Positions 9,001-18,700 of a DNA stretch of 35,866 nucleotides are shown here, piece after piece (position 1 is the stretch's first letter; every line of letters starts with the position of its first letter). Source of the DNA: Bacteroidales bacterium (GTDB lineage Bacteria; Bacteroidota; Bacteroidia; Bacteroidales; UBA4181). Below the pieces are notes generated by a model, which did no database searches, was not told the origin of the DNA, and worked only from the letters and a program-made list of their open reading frames with translations. The stretch covers positions 1 to 35,866 of the forward strand of contig JAISCQ010000177.1 in assembly GCA_031265445.1 (NCBI GenBank), written 5' to 3'. Position numbers and translations under genes: made by a program.

Positions 9001-10105
9001 AACCATTGAAAAAGCGGATGCTTTCGACCTGGTGATCACTACGTACGGGCTTTTACAATCGGAAGAAAAGCTTCTTGCGAAGGAAAAATGGGCAACAGTG
9101 GTACTCGACGAAGCGCATGTCATTAAAAACAACAACACCAAGACATCCAAAGCGGCCATGAACCTGAATGCCCTGTTCAAGCTGGCTATGACGGGAACGC
9201 CCGTACAAAACCACCTGGGCGAGGTGTGGAACCTGTTCCATTTTATCAATCCCGGCCTGTTGGGAAGCATGCAGCAATTCAACGACCGTTTCGTGAAAAA
9301 TGCAGAGCAGGGCAATAAACGTCTCAAAAAGCTGGTCGCACCCTTTATCCTGCGCCGTACCAAGAACCATGTGCTGGAAGAATTGCCGCCCAAAACGGAA
9401 ATCATCATGCAGGTGGAATTAACCGGCGAGGAACGCAGTTTTTACGAAGCCATCCGTCGGCAAGCCATCGAAAACGTACAACAGGCAACCAGCCCGGGCG
9501 GTCAGCGACACGTGAAAGCTCTGGCCGAGATAATGCGCCTGCGTCTGGCATGCTGTAATCCTGCTTTGGTGGAGGCTAACGTAACCATACCTTCGTCGAA
9601 ACTGGCTACCTTCATGGAAATTGTGGACGAACTGCGTGGCAACAACCACCGCGCATTGGTATTCAGCCAGTTTGTGAAACATCTGAACATCATACGCCAG
9701 GCATTAGACGGGAAAAAAATCAGGTATCAATATCTCGACGGCGCTACGTCCATGGCCGAACGCGAACGCAATGTACGCGATTTTCAGGCTGGCGAAGGCG
9801 AGTTGTTTCTGATCAGCTTAAAAGCGGGCGGCCTGGGCTTGAACCTGACTGCCGCAGATTACGTGATCCACCTCGATCCATGGTGGAATCCCGCCATAGA
9901 AGACCAGGCTTCCGACCGAGCGCACCGTATCGGACAAAAACGCCCTGTTACCATCTATCACCTGGTATCACAGCATACCATCGAAGAGAAGATCATACAG
10001 TTGCATCATACCAAACATGATATTGCCGACAGCCTCCTCCAGGGCGCCGATGCTCCGGGCAAACTGTCAACTGAAGAATTGCTGAAACTGATGATGGAGG
10101 AATAG
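6044..10105 (+). CDS. SNF2/RapA-family helicase-like ATPase, 1353 aa
   Basis: DDMGLGKTVQAL (motif I), DEAH (II), MTGTPVQNHLGEVWNLF (III), SDRAHRIGQKRPV (VI) near the C-terminus; about 870 aa N-terminal extension. Confidence 0.93.
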   Translation: MTTQTEQYLRIYRNDLTEDEKWILQIFSYCFLSLPSRDVAKILGLRMPVTDVIRIHGELRNMGLIETNAITTGIRKDIALTVLTDALKNELFLKIIPDIHKFENLYYRTVAPYRYLRNLFAEHGENRIHPDTVENVRMRMSDYFDYLQPVVANTELAWLFHTIGEKYLYGMFNNVLLDIHADLRPMENLIRFDQKLREIPELVVDGNSSHMILACCSMLDGRFPQMDAQVGMLPERYRNTVLPAGIHALYQDNATLAYRIMNITMVSKKKTEMFVNYEIFYIVYYIRSLLGMDAEQYAPEARKMLSQRGSNFNYSTIIASAMMFHALGDQKNMEEAMSRAEYFSTSVSSLDLIFLYIAASVTETGLGAKYMQTGQALLKKATANGYKLLALELAFALANLYRIKEFENDYRTLSDELGLVSMLSSKQRVKGWELSLNNLLGVMSLVAPEEKLKTDKTARIVYFIDPIKRIVHPCLQTATATGSWTKGRSILLKRLRDNDVEGMSEQDCRIAGTLQYSNHYSNGEGICFSDDVWPALAGHPYLFMTGNPDIPVELIKAQPTVTIEDTDDGLLLKADIDPGDEQFVIYRETNTRYKLIDIDSRQRAVLQAINRGAMAIPPEGKAKLIQVLNALSCFFTIHSDLAEARLGTRTVEADLRIRVQLLPLGDTLKAELFVKPFGSVPPYCKPGVGGQNIIGMVNSERCHVSRDLKTEMRYAEAILQEIQQSAKIDTSQEPIVFDDPRDSLFLLDILSRHQDIAIVEWPEGARFKINRSVSMTGINLEARGVDYWFELSGNLQVDENTVLSLKQLLDLNARSHGRFIELGEGEFLALSNDLKKRLDELQTYADTSDGSVKMSRFASIPLMEMFGQSGSFKGDNKWTEFQEKLAEIKDTQPVIPNTLKAELRPYQEEGFRWMARLAEWDAGACLADDMGLGKTVQALAVLLYRANKGAALVVCPASVVPNWVSETSRFAPSLNVLLLTSANRRKTIEKADAFDLVITTYGLLQSEEKLLAKEKWATVVLDEAHVIKNNNTKTSKAAMNLNALFKLAMTGTPVQNHLGEVWNLFHFINPGLLGSMQQFNDRFVKNAEQGNKRLKKLVAPFILRRTKNHVLEELPPKTEIIMQVELTGEERSFYEAIRRQAIENVQQATSPGGQRHVKALAEIMRLRLACCNPALVEANVTIPSSKLATFMEIVDELRGNNHRALVFSQFVKHLNIIRQALDGKKIRYQYLDGATSMAERERNVRDFQAGEGELFLISLKAGGLGLNLTAADYVIHLDPWWNPAIEDQASDRAHRIGQKRPVTIYHLVSQHTIEEKIIQLHHTKHDIADSLLQGADAPGKLSTEELLKLMMEE

Positions 10106-10252
10106 AGCGCGAGTTTCGAGCAACCCTGTCAGCGGAACGTTCCCTTGTGAAGCGCAGCGATGTAACACCGCGAAGACGCCAGGCAAAATTTGAAGCCGGC
10201 GACGATCATATTGCCAAAAACCTTACTTTTGAGCGATCTCAAAATACGAATC

Positions 10253-10624
10253 ATGATCAAATTATTTTCGCTTGTATTTATTGGTGGAGGCTTGGGAAGC
10301 GTAGCCCGCTACGGCATAGCGCGCTTATTGGCCCAATTTTCCACATCCGTCTTCCCGTTGACCACTTTTGGCGTGAATATCCTCGGTTCGCTCCTCATCG
10401 GGTTGTTTTTGGCCATCCCGGCTGTCGCCGACAGGAATTCGTACCTCTGTTTGCTCACTGTTGGGTTTTGCGGCGGATTTACCACATTTTCCACGTTTTC
10501 GTGGGAAAACTTCAGCCTTTTGAAACAGGGCGACGTCTTCCTGTTTTTTGTTTACGCCCTGCTGAGTATGGCTTTTTGCCTGCTGGCGACCTGGGGCGGA
10601 TACGCTATCGGAAAACAATTGTAA
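10253..10624 (+). CDS. crcB: Fluoride exporter CrcB/Fluc family
   Basis: GGGLGSVARYGIARLL ... GVNILGSLLIGLF ... GFCGGFTTFSTFSWE; start moved from 10190 to the Met at the CrcB N-terminus. Confidence 0.93.
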   Translation: MIKLFSLVFIGGGLGSVARYGIARLLAQFSTSVFPLTTFGVNILGSLLIGLFLAIPAVADRNSYLCLLTVGFCGGFTTFSTFSWENFSLLKQGDVFLFFVYALLSMAFCLLATWGGYAIGKQL

Positions 10625-10648
10625 AGAAATAACCAATTATACAACCAG

Positions 10649-11230
10649 ATGAAAGGTGAGAACATATACACTATTCCGAATTTTCTATCACTATACCGGC
10701 TGTTGTCTTTTCCATTTGTTCTGTATCTGGCAATCAGCGGAAACGAGCAATTATATGCTATTTTACTGATCATTAACCTTATTACCGATGCATTAGACGG
10801 TATCATCGCACGGACATTCCGTTTGCAGACCGAATTAGGAGCCCGACTCGACGCTTTGGCCGATGTAGGGATGTATATTAGCGCCATCACCGGGGTTTTT
10901 GTATTCAAAGCCGCTGATTTTGCAGCGCATCTGTTAAGCCTGTATGTTTATACCGGGGTTTTTGCGGGTTCGGTAGTGATTTCGCTATTTAAATTCGGGA
11001 GATTTCCAAGTCTGCATCTCTACTCATCAAAAATAGGCGGGTATCTCCAGGGAATTTTCTTTTTTGTTCTGTTTGTTTTTGGGTTCGACGCGAAGTTCTA
11101 TTATTTTGTGATCATTTGGGCGATCCTGGCTTTTTGCGAACAGATATGCGTGCAGTGGGCGCTCAGCGAGCCGGTGTCCAATGCCAAAGGACTCTATTGG
11201 GTGCTCAAGTACAGAAACAAGCCGAAATGA
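10649..11230 (+). CDS. CDP-alcohol phosphatidyltransferase family protein
   Basis: DALDGIIARTFRLQTELGARLDALAD matches DGx2ARx8Gx3Dx3D. Confidence 0.9.
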   Translation: MKGENIYTIPNFLSLYRLLSFPFVLYLAISGNEQLYAILLIINLITDALDGIIARTFRLQTELGARLDALADVGMYISAITGVFVFKAADFAAHLLSLYVYTGVFAGSVVISLFKFGRFPSLHLYSSKIGGYLQGIFFFVLFVFGFDAKFYYFVIIWAILAFCEQICVQWALSEPVSNAKGLYWVLKYRNKPK

Positions 11231-11958
11231 CACCAAACACGCTTTTCGTCATTCTTTTGTTTCTTTTTGTCCTTGGCGGGATGGCGGTCTTTTTTGTTAA
11301 CCGGAAAAAGGAAAGGAACGAAAGACAAAATTCATGGATCAAATACTTTGTTTACTTTTTCATTGTTAACACATTGTTTGCAAGCATTTCGTATTGCCCG
11401 GCACTTTTCCGTATCTTCTGCGTAATGATTGTCCTGGGAGGTAGCTGGGAATTGATCCGTTTGCAACACAGGTCGCATCCACCGGCATGTAACCGGTTCG
11501 GCTTATTTTTCCCTGTGTATCTTCTTACAAGCGTGCTATTTTGTCTTTTTAGCTTTGGAGTGCAAGGCATTCTATCATTTACGTTATTGATGGTATGCTC
11601 GTTTGATGCTTTCAGCCAACTTTCGGGGCAATGGTTCGGCAAACGGAAAATATGTCCGCAAATCAGTCCTGACAAAACCATTGGCGGAACAGTAGGCGGA
11701 ACCATTGTTTCAATGATGGTAAGTGTTATTGCCGGCTGTCATACAGGGTGGGGACCGGGCTTGGCGTCAATCATGGGACTGGGCATCGCAGGAGCTTCAT
11801 TTGCGGGCGATCTGGCTGCATCTTATGTCAAACGTCAATTTGCGGTTAAGGATTTCGGGCGCACTTTTCCCGGACATGGCGGATTTCTCGATCGTTTTGA
11901 TAGTTTGATGCTTTCAGGAGCTTTTATGTATCTGTTTCAATTATTTTGCAGGCAATGA
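11227..11958 (+). CDS. CdsA-like phosphatidate cytidylyltransferase
   Basis: SYVKRQFAVKDFGRTFPGHGGFLDRFDSL signature; ATG overlaps previous stop as ATGA. Confidence 0.88.
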   Translation: MTPNTLFVILLFLFVLGGMAVFFVNRKKERNERQNSWIKYFVYFFIVNTLFASISYCPALFRIFCVMIVLGGSWELIRLQHRSHPPACNRFGLFFPVYLLTSVLFCLFSFGVQGILSFTLLMVCSFDAFSQLSGQWFGKRKICPQISPDKTIGGTVGGTIVSMMVSVIAGCHTGWGPGLASIMGLGIAGASFAGDLAASYVKRQFAVKDFGRTFPGHGGFLDRFDSLMLSGAFMYLFQLFCRQ

Positions 11959-12593
11959 ATGATCAATTTGTGTGGCTGTTTGTATTTGTTGGCGGCTATG
12001 TATTGTTACTCGCATTCTGCGAGTATCTCAACCGCCGAAAGAACATTGCTTCGGAATATACACGAAAGTTTGCCCACATTGTATCTACCCTGTCGGTATT
12101 GCTTTTCCCACATATTTTTGTAGATGAAAGTTATGTTTTGGCCATATGTGCTATTTTCTTTGTGATGCTTTTGGTTGCCAATCGAATGCGCGTATTACAT
12201 TCGATTGATGGAGTGGGAAGGAGAACCGGCGGCAGTTACTTGTTGGCGCTGTCGGTGGGTATCAGTTATTATATTTCTATAAGGCTTGAAAATAACCTGT
12301 TATATACTCTTCCTATTCTGATCCTGGCGGTTTGCGATCCGGTGGCAAATATGGTCGGCAGAAGAGTAGAATCCAGGCGTATCCTCAACAGGAAAACCAT
12401 TGCCGGATCATTGGCCTTTCTTCTTTCTTCGCTTTTGATCAGCCTGTTTTGCATGGCAGCGACACATCACGAGTCGATGTACGTATTATCGCTCATCGTT
12501 TCCTTCACGGCTACTTTCATTGAGTTATTATCGCCGCGTGGTACGGATAACCTGACAATTCCTTTAGCAGTTATATGCGTGCTGATTCTGTGA
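11955..12593 (+). CDS. Dolichol kinase/DGK1/VTE5-like CTP-dependent lipid kinase
   Basis: Polytopic membrane protein with RKFAHIVSTLSVLLFP, CDPVANMVGRR and RKTIAGSLAFL; starts by ATGA overlap with previous CDS. Confidence 0.7.
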   Translation: MNDQFVWLFVFVGGYVLLLAFCEYLNRRKNIASEYTRKFAHIVSTLSVLLFPHIFVDESYVLAICAIFFVMLLVANRMRVLHSIDGVGRRTGGSYLLALSVGISYYISIRLENNLLYTLPILILAVCDPVANMVGRRVESRRILNRKTIAGSLAFLLSSLLISLFCMAATHHESMYVLSLIVSFTATFIELLSPRGTDNLTIPLAVICVLIL

Positions 12594-12720
12594 CAACCTG
12601 TTCCTAATCCTCCGCTGACAGCGGTCTATCAACCAGTGCCGGATTTTGGTTATCAAAATTATTTTCTTGATTTAAATATTTCTACTAAATTTGTTTTTTC
12701 AAAATAACCATATCACACAT

Positions 12721-13275
12721 TTGGAAAAACAGTCACAAAATATTGATTTTGAAAAGATTTATATTGCGCATTTTTCAAAGATGAAACGCTTTGCCAAGGA
12801 GTATGTTTTATCGGGGGAAGATGCCGAAAATATTGTGCAGGATGTTTTCCTGGAGTTATGGGAAAAGCGTGAAGTCCTGACGATGCCGGTTAATCTGATC
12901 GCCTTTTTGTTCACTGCCACCAGGAACAGGTGTGTCGACTATCTGCGGCATAAGATGATGGTGAGGAAAGCAACCGACAAGCTACAGGAAGAACAGCTAC
13001 TGATCCTGAAAATGAAGTTCGAATCGCTGGAAGCCTTTGACCAGGATATTCCGGCAGAAAACGATCTTGAAGCCGTGTTGAAAAAGGCGATTGATTCGTT
13101 GCCCGGAAAATGCCGCGAGATTTTTATCAAAAGTCGTATCGAAGGGAAAAAACAAAAGGAAATAGCTACAGAAATGGATATTTCAATCCATACCATTGAA
13201 ACACAAATGGGCATCGCCTACAAAAAATTGCGGGCAGAACTAAAGAATTATCTGCCGCTCCTAATGTTTTTGTAA
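12721..13275 (+). CDS. ECF RNA polymerase sigma-70 factor (Bacteroidetes type)
   Basis: ENIVQDVFLELWEKRE, FLFTATRNRCVDYLRH, HTH QKEIATEMDISIHTIETQMGIAYKKLR. TTG start at 12721 is a guess; the ORF track begins at 12691. Confidence 0.9.
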   Translation: MEKQSQNIDFEKIYIAHFSKMKRFAKEYVLSGEDAENIVQDVFLELWEKREVLTMPVNLIAFLFTATRNRCVDYLRHKMMVRKATDKLQEEQLLILKMKFESLEAFDQDIPAENDLEAVLKKAIDSLPGKCREIFIKSRIEGKKQKEIATEMDISIHTIETQMGIAYKKLRAELKNYLPLLMFL

Positions 13276-13366
13276 TTTTTCGACGGCTCTATAACGAATT
13301 GTACGGGTAAAAGGGAGGGATACGGGGCGTCTCCCTGTATTGATGACTTGAAAAGTCAACCGGAGG

Positions 13367-14098
13367 TCATCGACCTTCGGGAAAATTTTTCCTGTATGCT
13401 TTGTATTTTTCCCTGATGGCCCGTTTGATCGTTTCGGGCGAATAATTCTTTAAGAAATCACTTGAAAAGCCGCAAAAGGACATGAACTTGATCAGTTCTT
13501 CCTCCTTGAGGCCGGTGATTTGCGATACCAGTTCGCCATTGAACTTTTCGCCGATGAGCATAAAATCGGCCGTGCCTTCCGTCAGTTTCCCGTAATACCG
13601 CTTTTGCTTCCCTTCCTTGCTGAAGCGGTCGTATAAAAACGTAACAGGACTGATCCCTGTGGGGATGTTCACTCCTCCCTGGCCGGGCAATGGCGCCGGA
13701 GCAGGGATACTGAATTTACTGATGGGCGGCAGGTCGAGATGATAGGGTGTGATGGTTACCTCGCCCAGTTCATAGGCAATGGGCTTTAATCTGATCACAT
13801 GTCTGCGGGTAAAGATCGAATCGGTGAGGGCGATCGTCAACTCCTCGTAACCAATGGCGCTGAACGAAATGCTGTCGTTGACGCTGGCCGTGATCCTGAA
13901 ATCGCCGTAGACATTACTGACCGTTCCCGTGCGTTGCGTTTTGTTGCTGACATGGCAATCCCTGACGGAACTGAGCGTGCTGTCGTTCACGATCCTCGAC
14001 CCGAACACATAGTTGCAGTCCTGCGCCCGGCAGTTCGAATGAGCAAAAAGAACAGCCAGCACAAAAAGGTACGCCATATGTATGCCTGCCGGTTTCAT
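13367..14098 (-). CDS. Secreted protein with carboxypeptidase D regulatory-like domain
   Basis: Signal peptide; GSRIVNDSTLSSVRDCHVSNKTQRTGTVSNVYGDFRITASVNDSISFSAIGYE is CarboxypepD_reg-like. Confidence 0.75.
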   Translation of the reverse strand: MKPAGIHMAYLFVLAVLFAHSNCRAQDCNYVFGSRIVNDSTLSSVRDCHVSNKTQRTGTVSNVYGDFRITASVNDSISFSAIGYEELTIALTDSIFTRRHVIRLKPIAYELGEVTITPYHLDLPPISKFSIPAPAPLPGQGGVNIPTGISPVTFLYDRFSKEGKQKRYYGKLTEGTADFMLIGEKFNGELVSQITGLKEEELIKFMSFCGFSSDFLKNYSPETIKRAIREKYKAYRKNFPEGR

Positions 14099-14437
14099 AA
14101 AAAAATTACCGTATGGATCATTTACAAATACACAAAACGGAACTTCATCATAAATTAGTATCAGTTAAATAAAAAAAACCGCAAATTTTGATACTGGAAC
14201 TGATCGACATGACCGGAAAGTTGCAATGAGCATTTACAGGGAACAAAATATCTTTTTGTAACTTTTTTTGATCTCCCTTTAGCGGATTTTTTCCGCTCGT
14301 TCGACTATATGTTATAATGAACCCAAAGAAGACATTATTTTGTCTTCGCCTAAATATAATCTGGAGTAAAAAAATGGATTTTTTTCTTTTCCCATCTTGT
14401 CTTGTAACCCTTGTAAATAGGGGGTTTGGCATGCCTT

Positions 14438-14497
<60 letters not shown>

Positions 14498-14498
14498 A

Positions 14499-14510
14499 AC
14501 GCGCGCGCGT
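14499..14510. repeat. Alternating purine-pyrimidine palindrome ACGCGCGCGCGT
   Basis: Direct reading; 12-bp palindrome of Z-DNA type. Confidence 0.9.
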
Positions 14511-14528
14511 AATATACATATTTTATAT

Positions 14529-14570
14529 GTAGCCACAACATGGTTGTACGTAACCAAGTGTTGTGGCTAC
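14529..14570. repeat. Large hairpin GTAGCCACAACA-TGGTT-GTACGT-AACCA-AG-TGTTGTGGCTAC
   Basis: 12-bp perfect outer arms plus 5-bp inner stem, 2-nt bulge, 6-nt loop. Confidence 0.9.
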
Positions 14571-14615
14571 GTTATTTTCAGGAGATTACTACTGCCAATT
14601 TTTGCATGACCCTGT

Positions 14616-15572
14616 ATGGAAGATAAAATCATCAAATATTTCGAAGGGAAAATGCATCATGCAGAAAGGATTGATTTTCTGCGTGATGTCGATTCGGATA
14701 AAGAACTAAAGAAGTTGTTTATCAACATGCAAAATACGGATGCATTGATGCATATTGTCTCCGAAAAGAAAGATGAATATCACGGAAAAACGGCTTACAG
14801 GCAATTCAAGCAAATAACGCGACGTAAAACTGTCCGCAGGGTACTGTTGAATTCGGTTGCTTATGCCGCCTCCATTGCCTTACTGGTTGTTGCTACGTGG
14901 TATTTTGCCGTTAACTCCGGGGCGTCTGCAAGGATGACCGAAGTGTATGCCCCGGCAGGCCAGCGTGCACGGCTCACCCTTGACGACGGCTCGGTGGTTT
15001 GGCTCAATGCGCGATCGACGCTGACTTATCCTTCCGTTTTTTCGGGCAACAGGCATGTAGCGCTGAGCGGCGAAGCATTCTTTGAAGTAGCCGCCAACCC
15101 CGATAAGCCATTCACGGTTACGGCGCAAGGCGTGAATATTACCGCGCTGGGAACAAGGTTCAATGTGAGCAGCTATCCTGAAAACGACAGAGTTCAGGCA
15201 TCACTGATTGAAGGCAGCGTAAAGGTTTGGGATGATTCGGGACAGGAATTGGTTCTGCAACCTTCCCAACAGGCGCACTATCATAATCACCGGCTGCTTC
15301 TTGAGCCTATCGAACATTCCGACTATTTCCTGTGGACCAAAGGAGTATACAGTTTTGTGAACGAGCCGCTGACGAGCATCATCCAAAAACTGGAACGCTA
15401 TTATGATGTAAAAATAGAAGTGGCCGATGCGTCGGTGCTCGACTATGAATTTACCGGCAAGTTCCGGCAGCAGGATGGCGTCGATATGATATTGAGAATC
15501 ATTCAACGGATACATCCATTCAAAATCGAAAGAAAAGAAGATATGATTGTATTGAGAAAAATAACCAAATAA
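14616..15572 (+). CDS. FecR-family anti-sigma factor
   Basis: One transmembrane segment; VYAPAGQRARLTLDDGSVVWLNARSTLTYPSVF...RHVALSGEAFFEVAANPDKPFTV; C-terminal DUF4974-like region. Confidence 0.93.
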   Translation: MEDKIIKYFEGKMHHAERIDFLRDVDSDKELKKLFINMQNTDALMHIVSEKKDEYHGKTAYRQFKQITRRKTVRRVLLNSVAYAASIALLVVATWYFAVNSGASARMTEVYAPAGQRARLTLDDGSVVWLNARSTLTYPSVFSGNRHVALSGEAFFEVAANPDKPFTVTAQGVNITALGTRFNVSSYPENDRVQASLIEGSVKVWDDSGQELVLQPSQQAHYHNHRLLLEPIEHSDYFLWTKGVYSFVNEPLTSIIQKLERYYDVKIEVADASVLDYEFTGKFRQQDGVDMILRIIQRIHPFKIERKEDMIVLRKITK

Positions 15573-15700
15573 ATCGGAATGCCTATGAGTCAATAAAGGG
15601 ATGAAAAACAAAACGGCAAGTACGATCAATACCTGCCGCGAAAAGTAAACACAAAAGTCAAGATAAATTTAGTATTCACTCATTTTTAAAAAACAAAGAT

Positions 15701-18700
15701 ATGAATTTAGATCCTTTGTCAATATATTATTTGTATAAAAAAACATGTAAGTTTATGAAGCTCTCATTTTTGCTATTGTTTGTCTGTATCGTCCAGCTTT
15801 GGGCTGTGAATGTAAAAGGTCAAAACGCCGTGATACATTTGTCGTCGGGAAGCTTTTCCATTGGCCAGTTTTTGAGCGAGGTGGAAAAGCAAACGAACTA
15901 CCTGGTGATCTACAGCAATCGGGAGGTCGACACGCAACGGAAAATCTCCCTCGAAGCATCGTCGGGAAGTGTGGCGCAATACCTGAACAACATTTTTGCG
16001 GGTACCGATATTCGCTATGAGTTCGAAAGCGATTACATCATCCTGACCAACCGGCCGATTCTTTCTGTAAATACGGTGCAGCAGGGAATTACCGTTACCG
16101 GGACTGTTGTCGACAACGACGGGTTGCCCATGCCCGGGGTTAATGTGGTTGTAAAAGGCACCCTGCATGGGGCGGTAACCGATTTCGACGGCAAATACTC
16201 CATCACGGTGCCGGATAAAGGTTCGGTACTCGTTTTCTCGTTCGTTGGTTACGTAACCGCCGAAAAAACGGTTGAAGACCCGAATGTTATTGATGTCGTG
16301 ATGGCCGAACAGTCGAAAATGATCGACGAAGTGGTGGTGATCGGCTATGGCACGCGCCAGCGCAAAAGCGTAACGGGCGCCATCGACCAGGTAGGTTCGG
16401 AAGTCTTCGAAAACCGTCCGGTGAGTAATGCCATGCAAGCCTTGCAGGGAGCGTCGCCGAACCTGATCATCCAGCAAAAGAACATGAACCCGAACGACAA
16501 CAGCATGAACATCAACATTCGCGGTATCAGTACGATGGGCAACAACGATCCACTGATTGTGATCGACGGGCTGATTTCGAGCACGGGCACCTTAAACAAC
16601 CTGAATCCGGCGGACATCGAAAACGTATCGGTACTGAAAGATGCCGGTAGCGCCGCCATTTACGGTTCGCGTTCGGGCAACGGGGTAATTCTCGTCACCA
16701 CCAAAAAAGGATCCAAAGGGAGCAAGCCGCTCATCCGGTTTAACGGATTGGTTGGCTACCAGGATCCGCACATTCTGTATCAGCCGGTGAAGGGCTGGCA
16801 AAACGCCATGTACCGCAACCAGGCCAATATGAACGCGGGAAGCGCTCCGGGCTTTACGCCGGAACAGATTCGCGACCTGTACGACCACCAGGATGAAGAA
16901 TACTGGTATCTGAACGAAATCATGCAAAAAGGGCTCCAGCAAACTTACAACGTGAGCATTGCCGGAGGGAACGAGAGTACGACCTATATGATTTCGGCCG
17001 GTTACTTTGACCAGGAAAGCAATTTTGTCGGGGATTTCGGCATGGAACGCTACAATTTCCGCAGCAACATTACCACCGAATACGGAAGGTTAAAACTGAC
17101 CTCGCTGATGGCGTACACCCGTAAAAACGAACGGACGATTGCTGGCGGAACCGGGAACACCATCATCAACTCGTCGCGCATACCGCCGTATTATTATTAC
17201 AAATTCCAGGAGGACGGAAAATACTTAGTGAACGATGTCATCGGGGACGACAATACCATGGCCAAGCTGAAGGAAGGAGGTAATGAAAATAAAGACGAAG
17301 ACAATTTCATCGGAAGCCTGAATCTTGACTTCAAGATGATAGAAGGATTGTATGCCCGTGGACTGGTAGGGCTGGATTTGACCCAGCATCACCGTTTCCG
17401 CAGGAATATAAAAGTTCCCGTTTATTCGTCCGCCGCACAGGAAAACCCGGTTCTTTCCCTGAATTCCGATACGTTTACGGAAGATTACAACAGCAAGAGA
17501 TATACGTTAAGTACACAGTTCCTGCTGGATTTCGACCGCACGTTCAATTCGGATCACCATGTAACCGGGTTGATAGGCGTATCCAACGAATCGTATACAT
17601 CCAAGGCAAGCCGTATCGCCTGGAAATATACGGACGAAGACCTGGGACTTCCCACGACGGACGATGCGATACAGGACAGCGGCAATAACAACTCGAACGG
17701 GGATACCGATCAGACCAGTATCACGTCGTTATTCGGGCGCGCCGGCTACGATTACCTCAACAGGTATTACCTCGACTTTGCATTCCGCTACGACGGTTCG
17801 TCCAAGTTCAAAAAGGAATACCGGTGGGGATTCTTCCCTTCGTTCTCGGCTGCATGGCGCCTTACCGAAGAAAGTTTCATGGAATCCTACAGGTCGAACG
17901 TAGGCGACCTGAAGCTCCGGGCTACTTACGGCGTTCTGGGAAACCAGAATGTGGCGAACTATTCCTACCAAACGGTTTATCAAATGTATAACAATACGTA
18001 TGTATTCAATGACCAAACCGTACCCGGAACAGGATATACCTATGGCAATGAGTTTCTGACCTGGGAAAAGTCCGCCAACTTCAACGTCGGGGTCGAGGCT
18101 TCGTTTTTCAAAGGGAGTTTGTATGTCGCGCTGGACTATTTCAACAAGCGTACCTGGGACATCCTGCTGTCGCCCGAAATATCGAAAGTATTCGGCAGTA
18201 ATGCGGCGAATGAAAACAACGGGGAAATGAAAAACCGCGGCTGGGAGACCACCATCCAGTACAGGTTGAAAACAGGCGAATTCAGACACAATTTCAACCT
18301 GAACGTTTCCGATTCCAAAAATAAAGTAACCGATTTCAGCGGGAAGGAACGTATTGACCAGAACGACCAGCTGTTCAAGATCATTCGCGAAGGCGAAGCG
18401 CTGGGTTCTTATTTCGGCTACAAAACCGACGGATTTTTCCAGAGTTACGAAGATATAGCCGGCAGCGCGCTTCCGGTTGGCGCTTCCGTTCAGCCGGGCG
18501 ACGTGAAATACGTGAACCAGAACCCCGGCGTTGACGATGTGATTGACGAAAAAGACCGCGTGGTACTGGGTAACGCCTTTCCGCGGCTTACGTTCGGCTT
18601 CACCTACAGCCTGGCGTGGAAGGGATTCGATTTCAGCATGCTGCTCCAGGGCGTCGGCAAGCGCGACATGTACATACGCGGCGAGCTGGTCGAGCCGTTC

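Noticed and set aside
6044-10105. Phage-defence system centred on the SNF2 ATPase
   Set aside because: No nuclease, methyltransferase or other defence partner adjacent; neighbours are housekeeping genes and a secreted TPR protein.
10106-10252. Fluoride riboswitch upstream of crcB
   Set aside because: I could not identify the conserved crcB-motif pseudoknot elements by eye; a covariance-model (Infernal, Rfam crcB) search would decide.
10147-10632. 161-aa plus-strand ORF overlapping crcB
   Set aside because: Out of frame with the convincing CrcB protein and lacks recognisable motifs.
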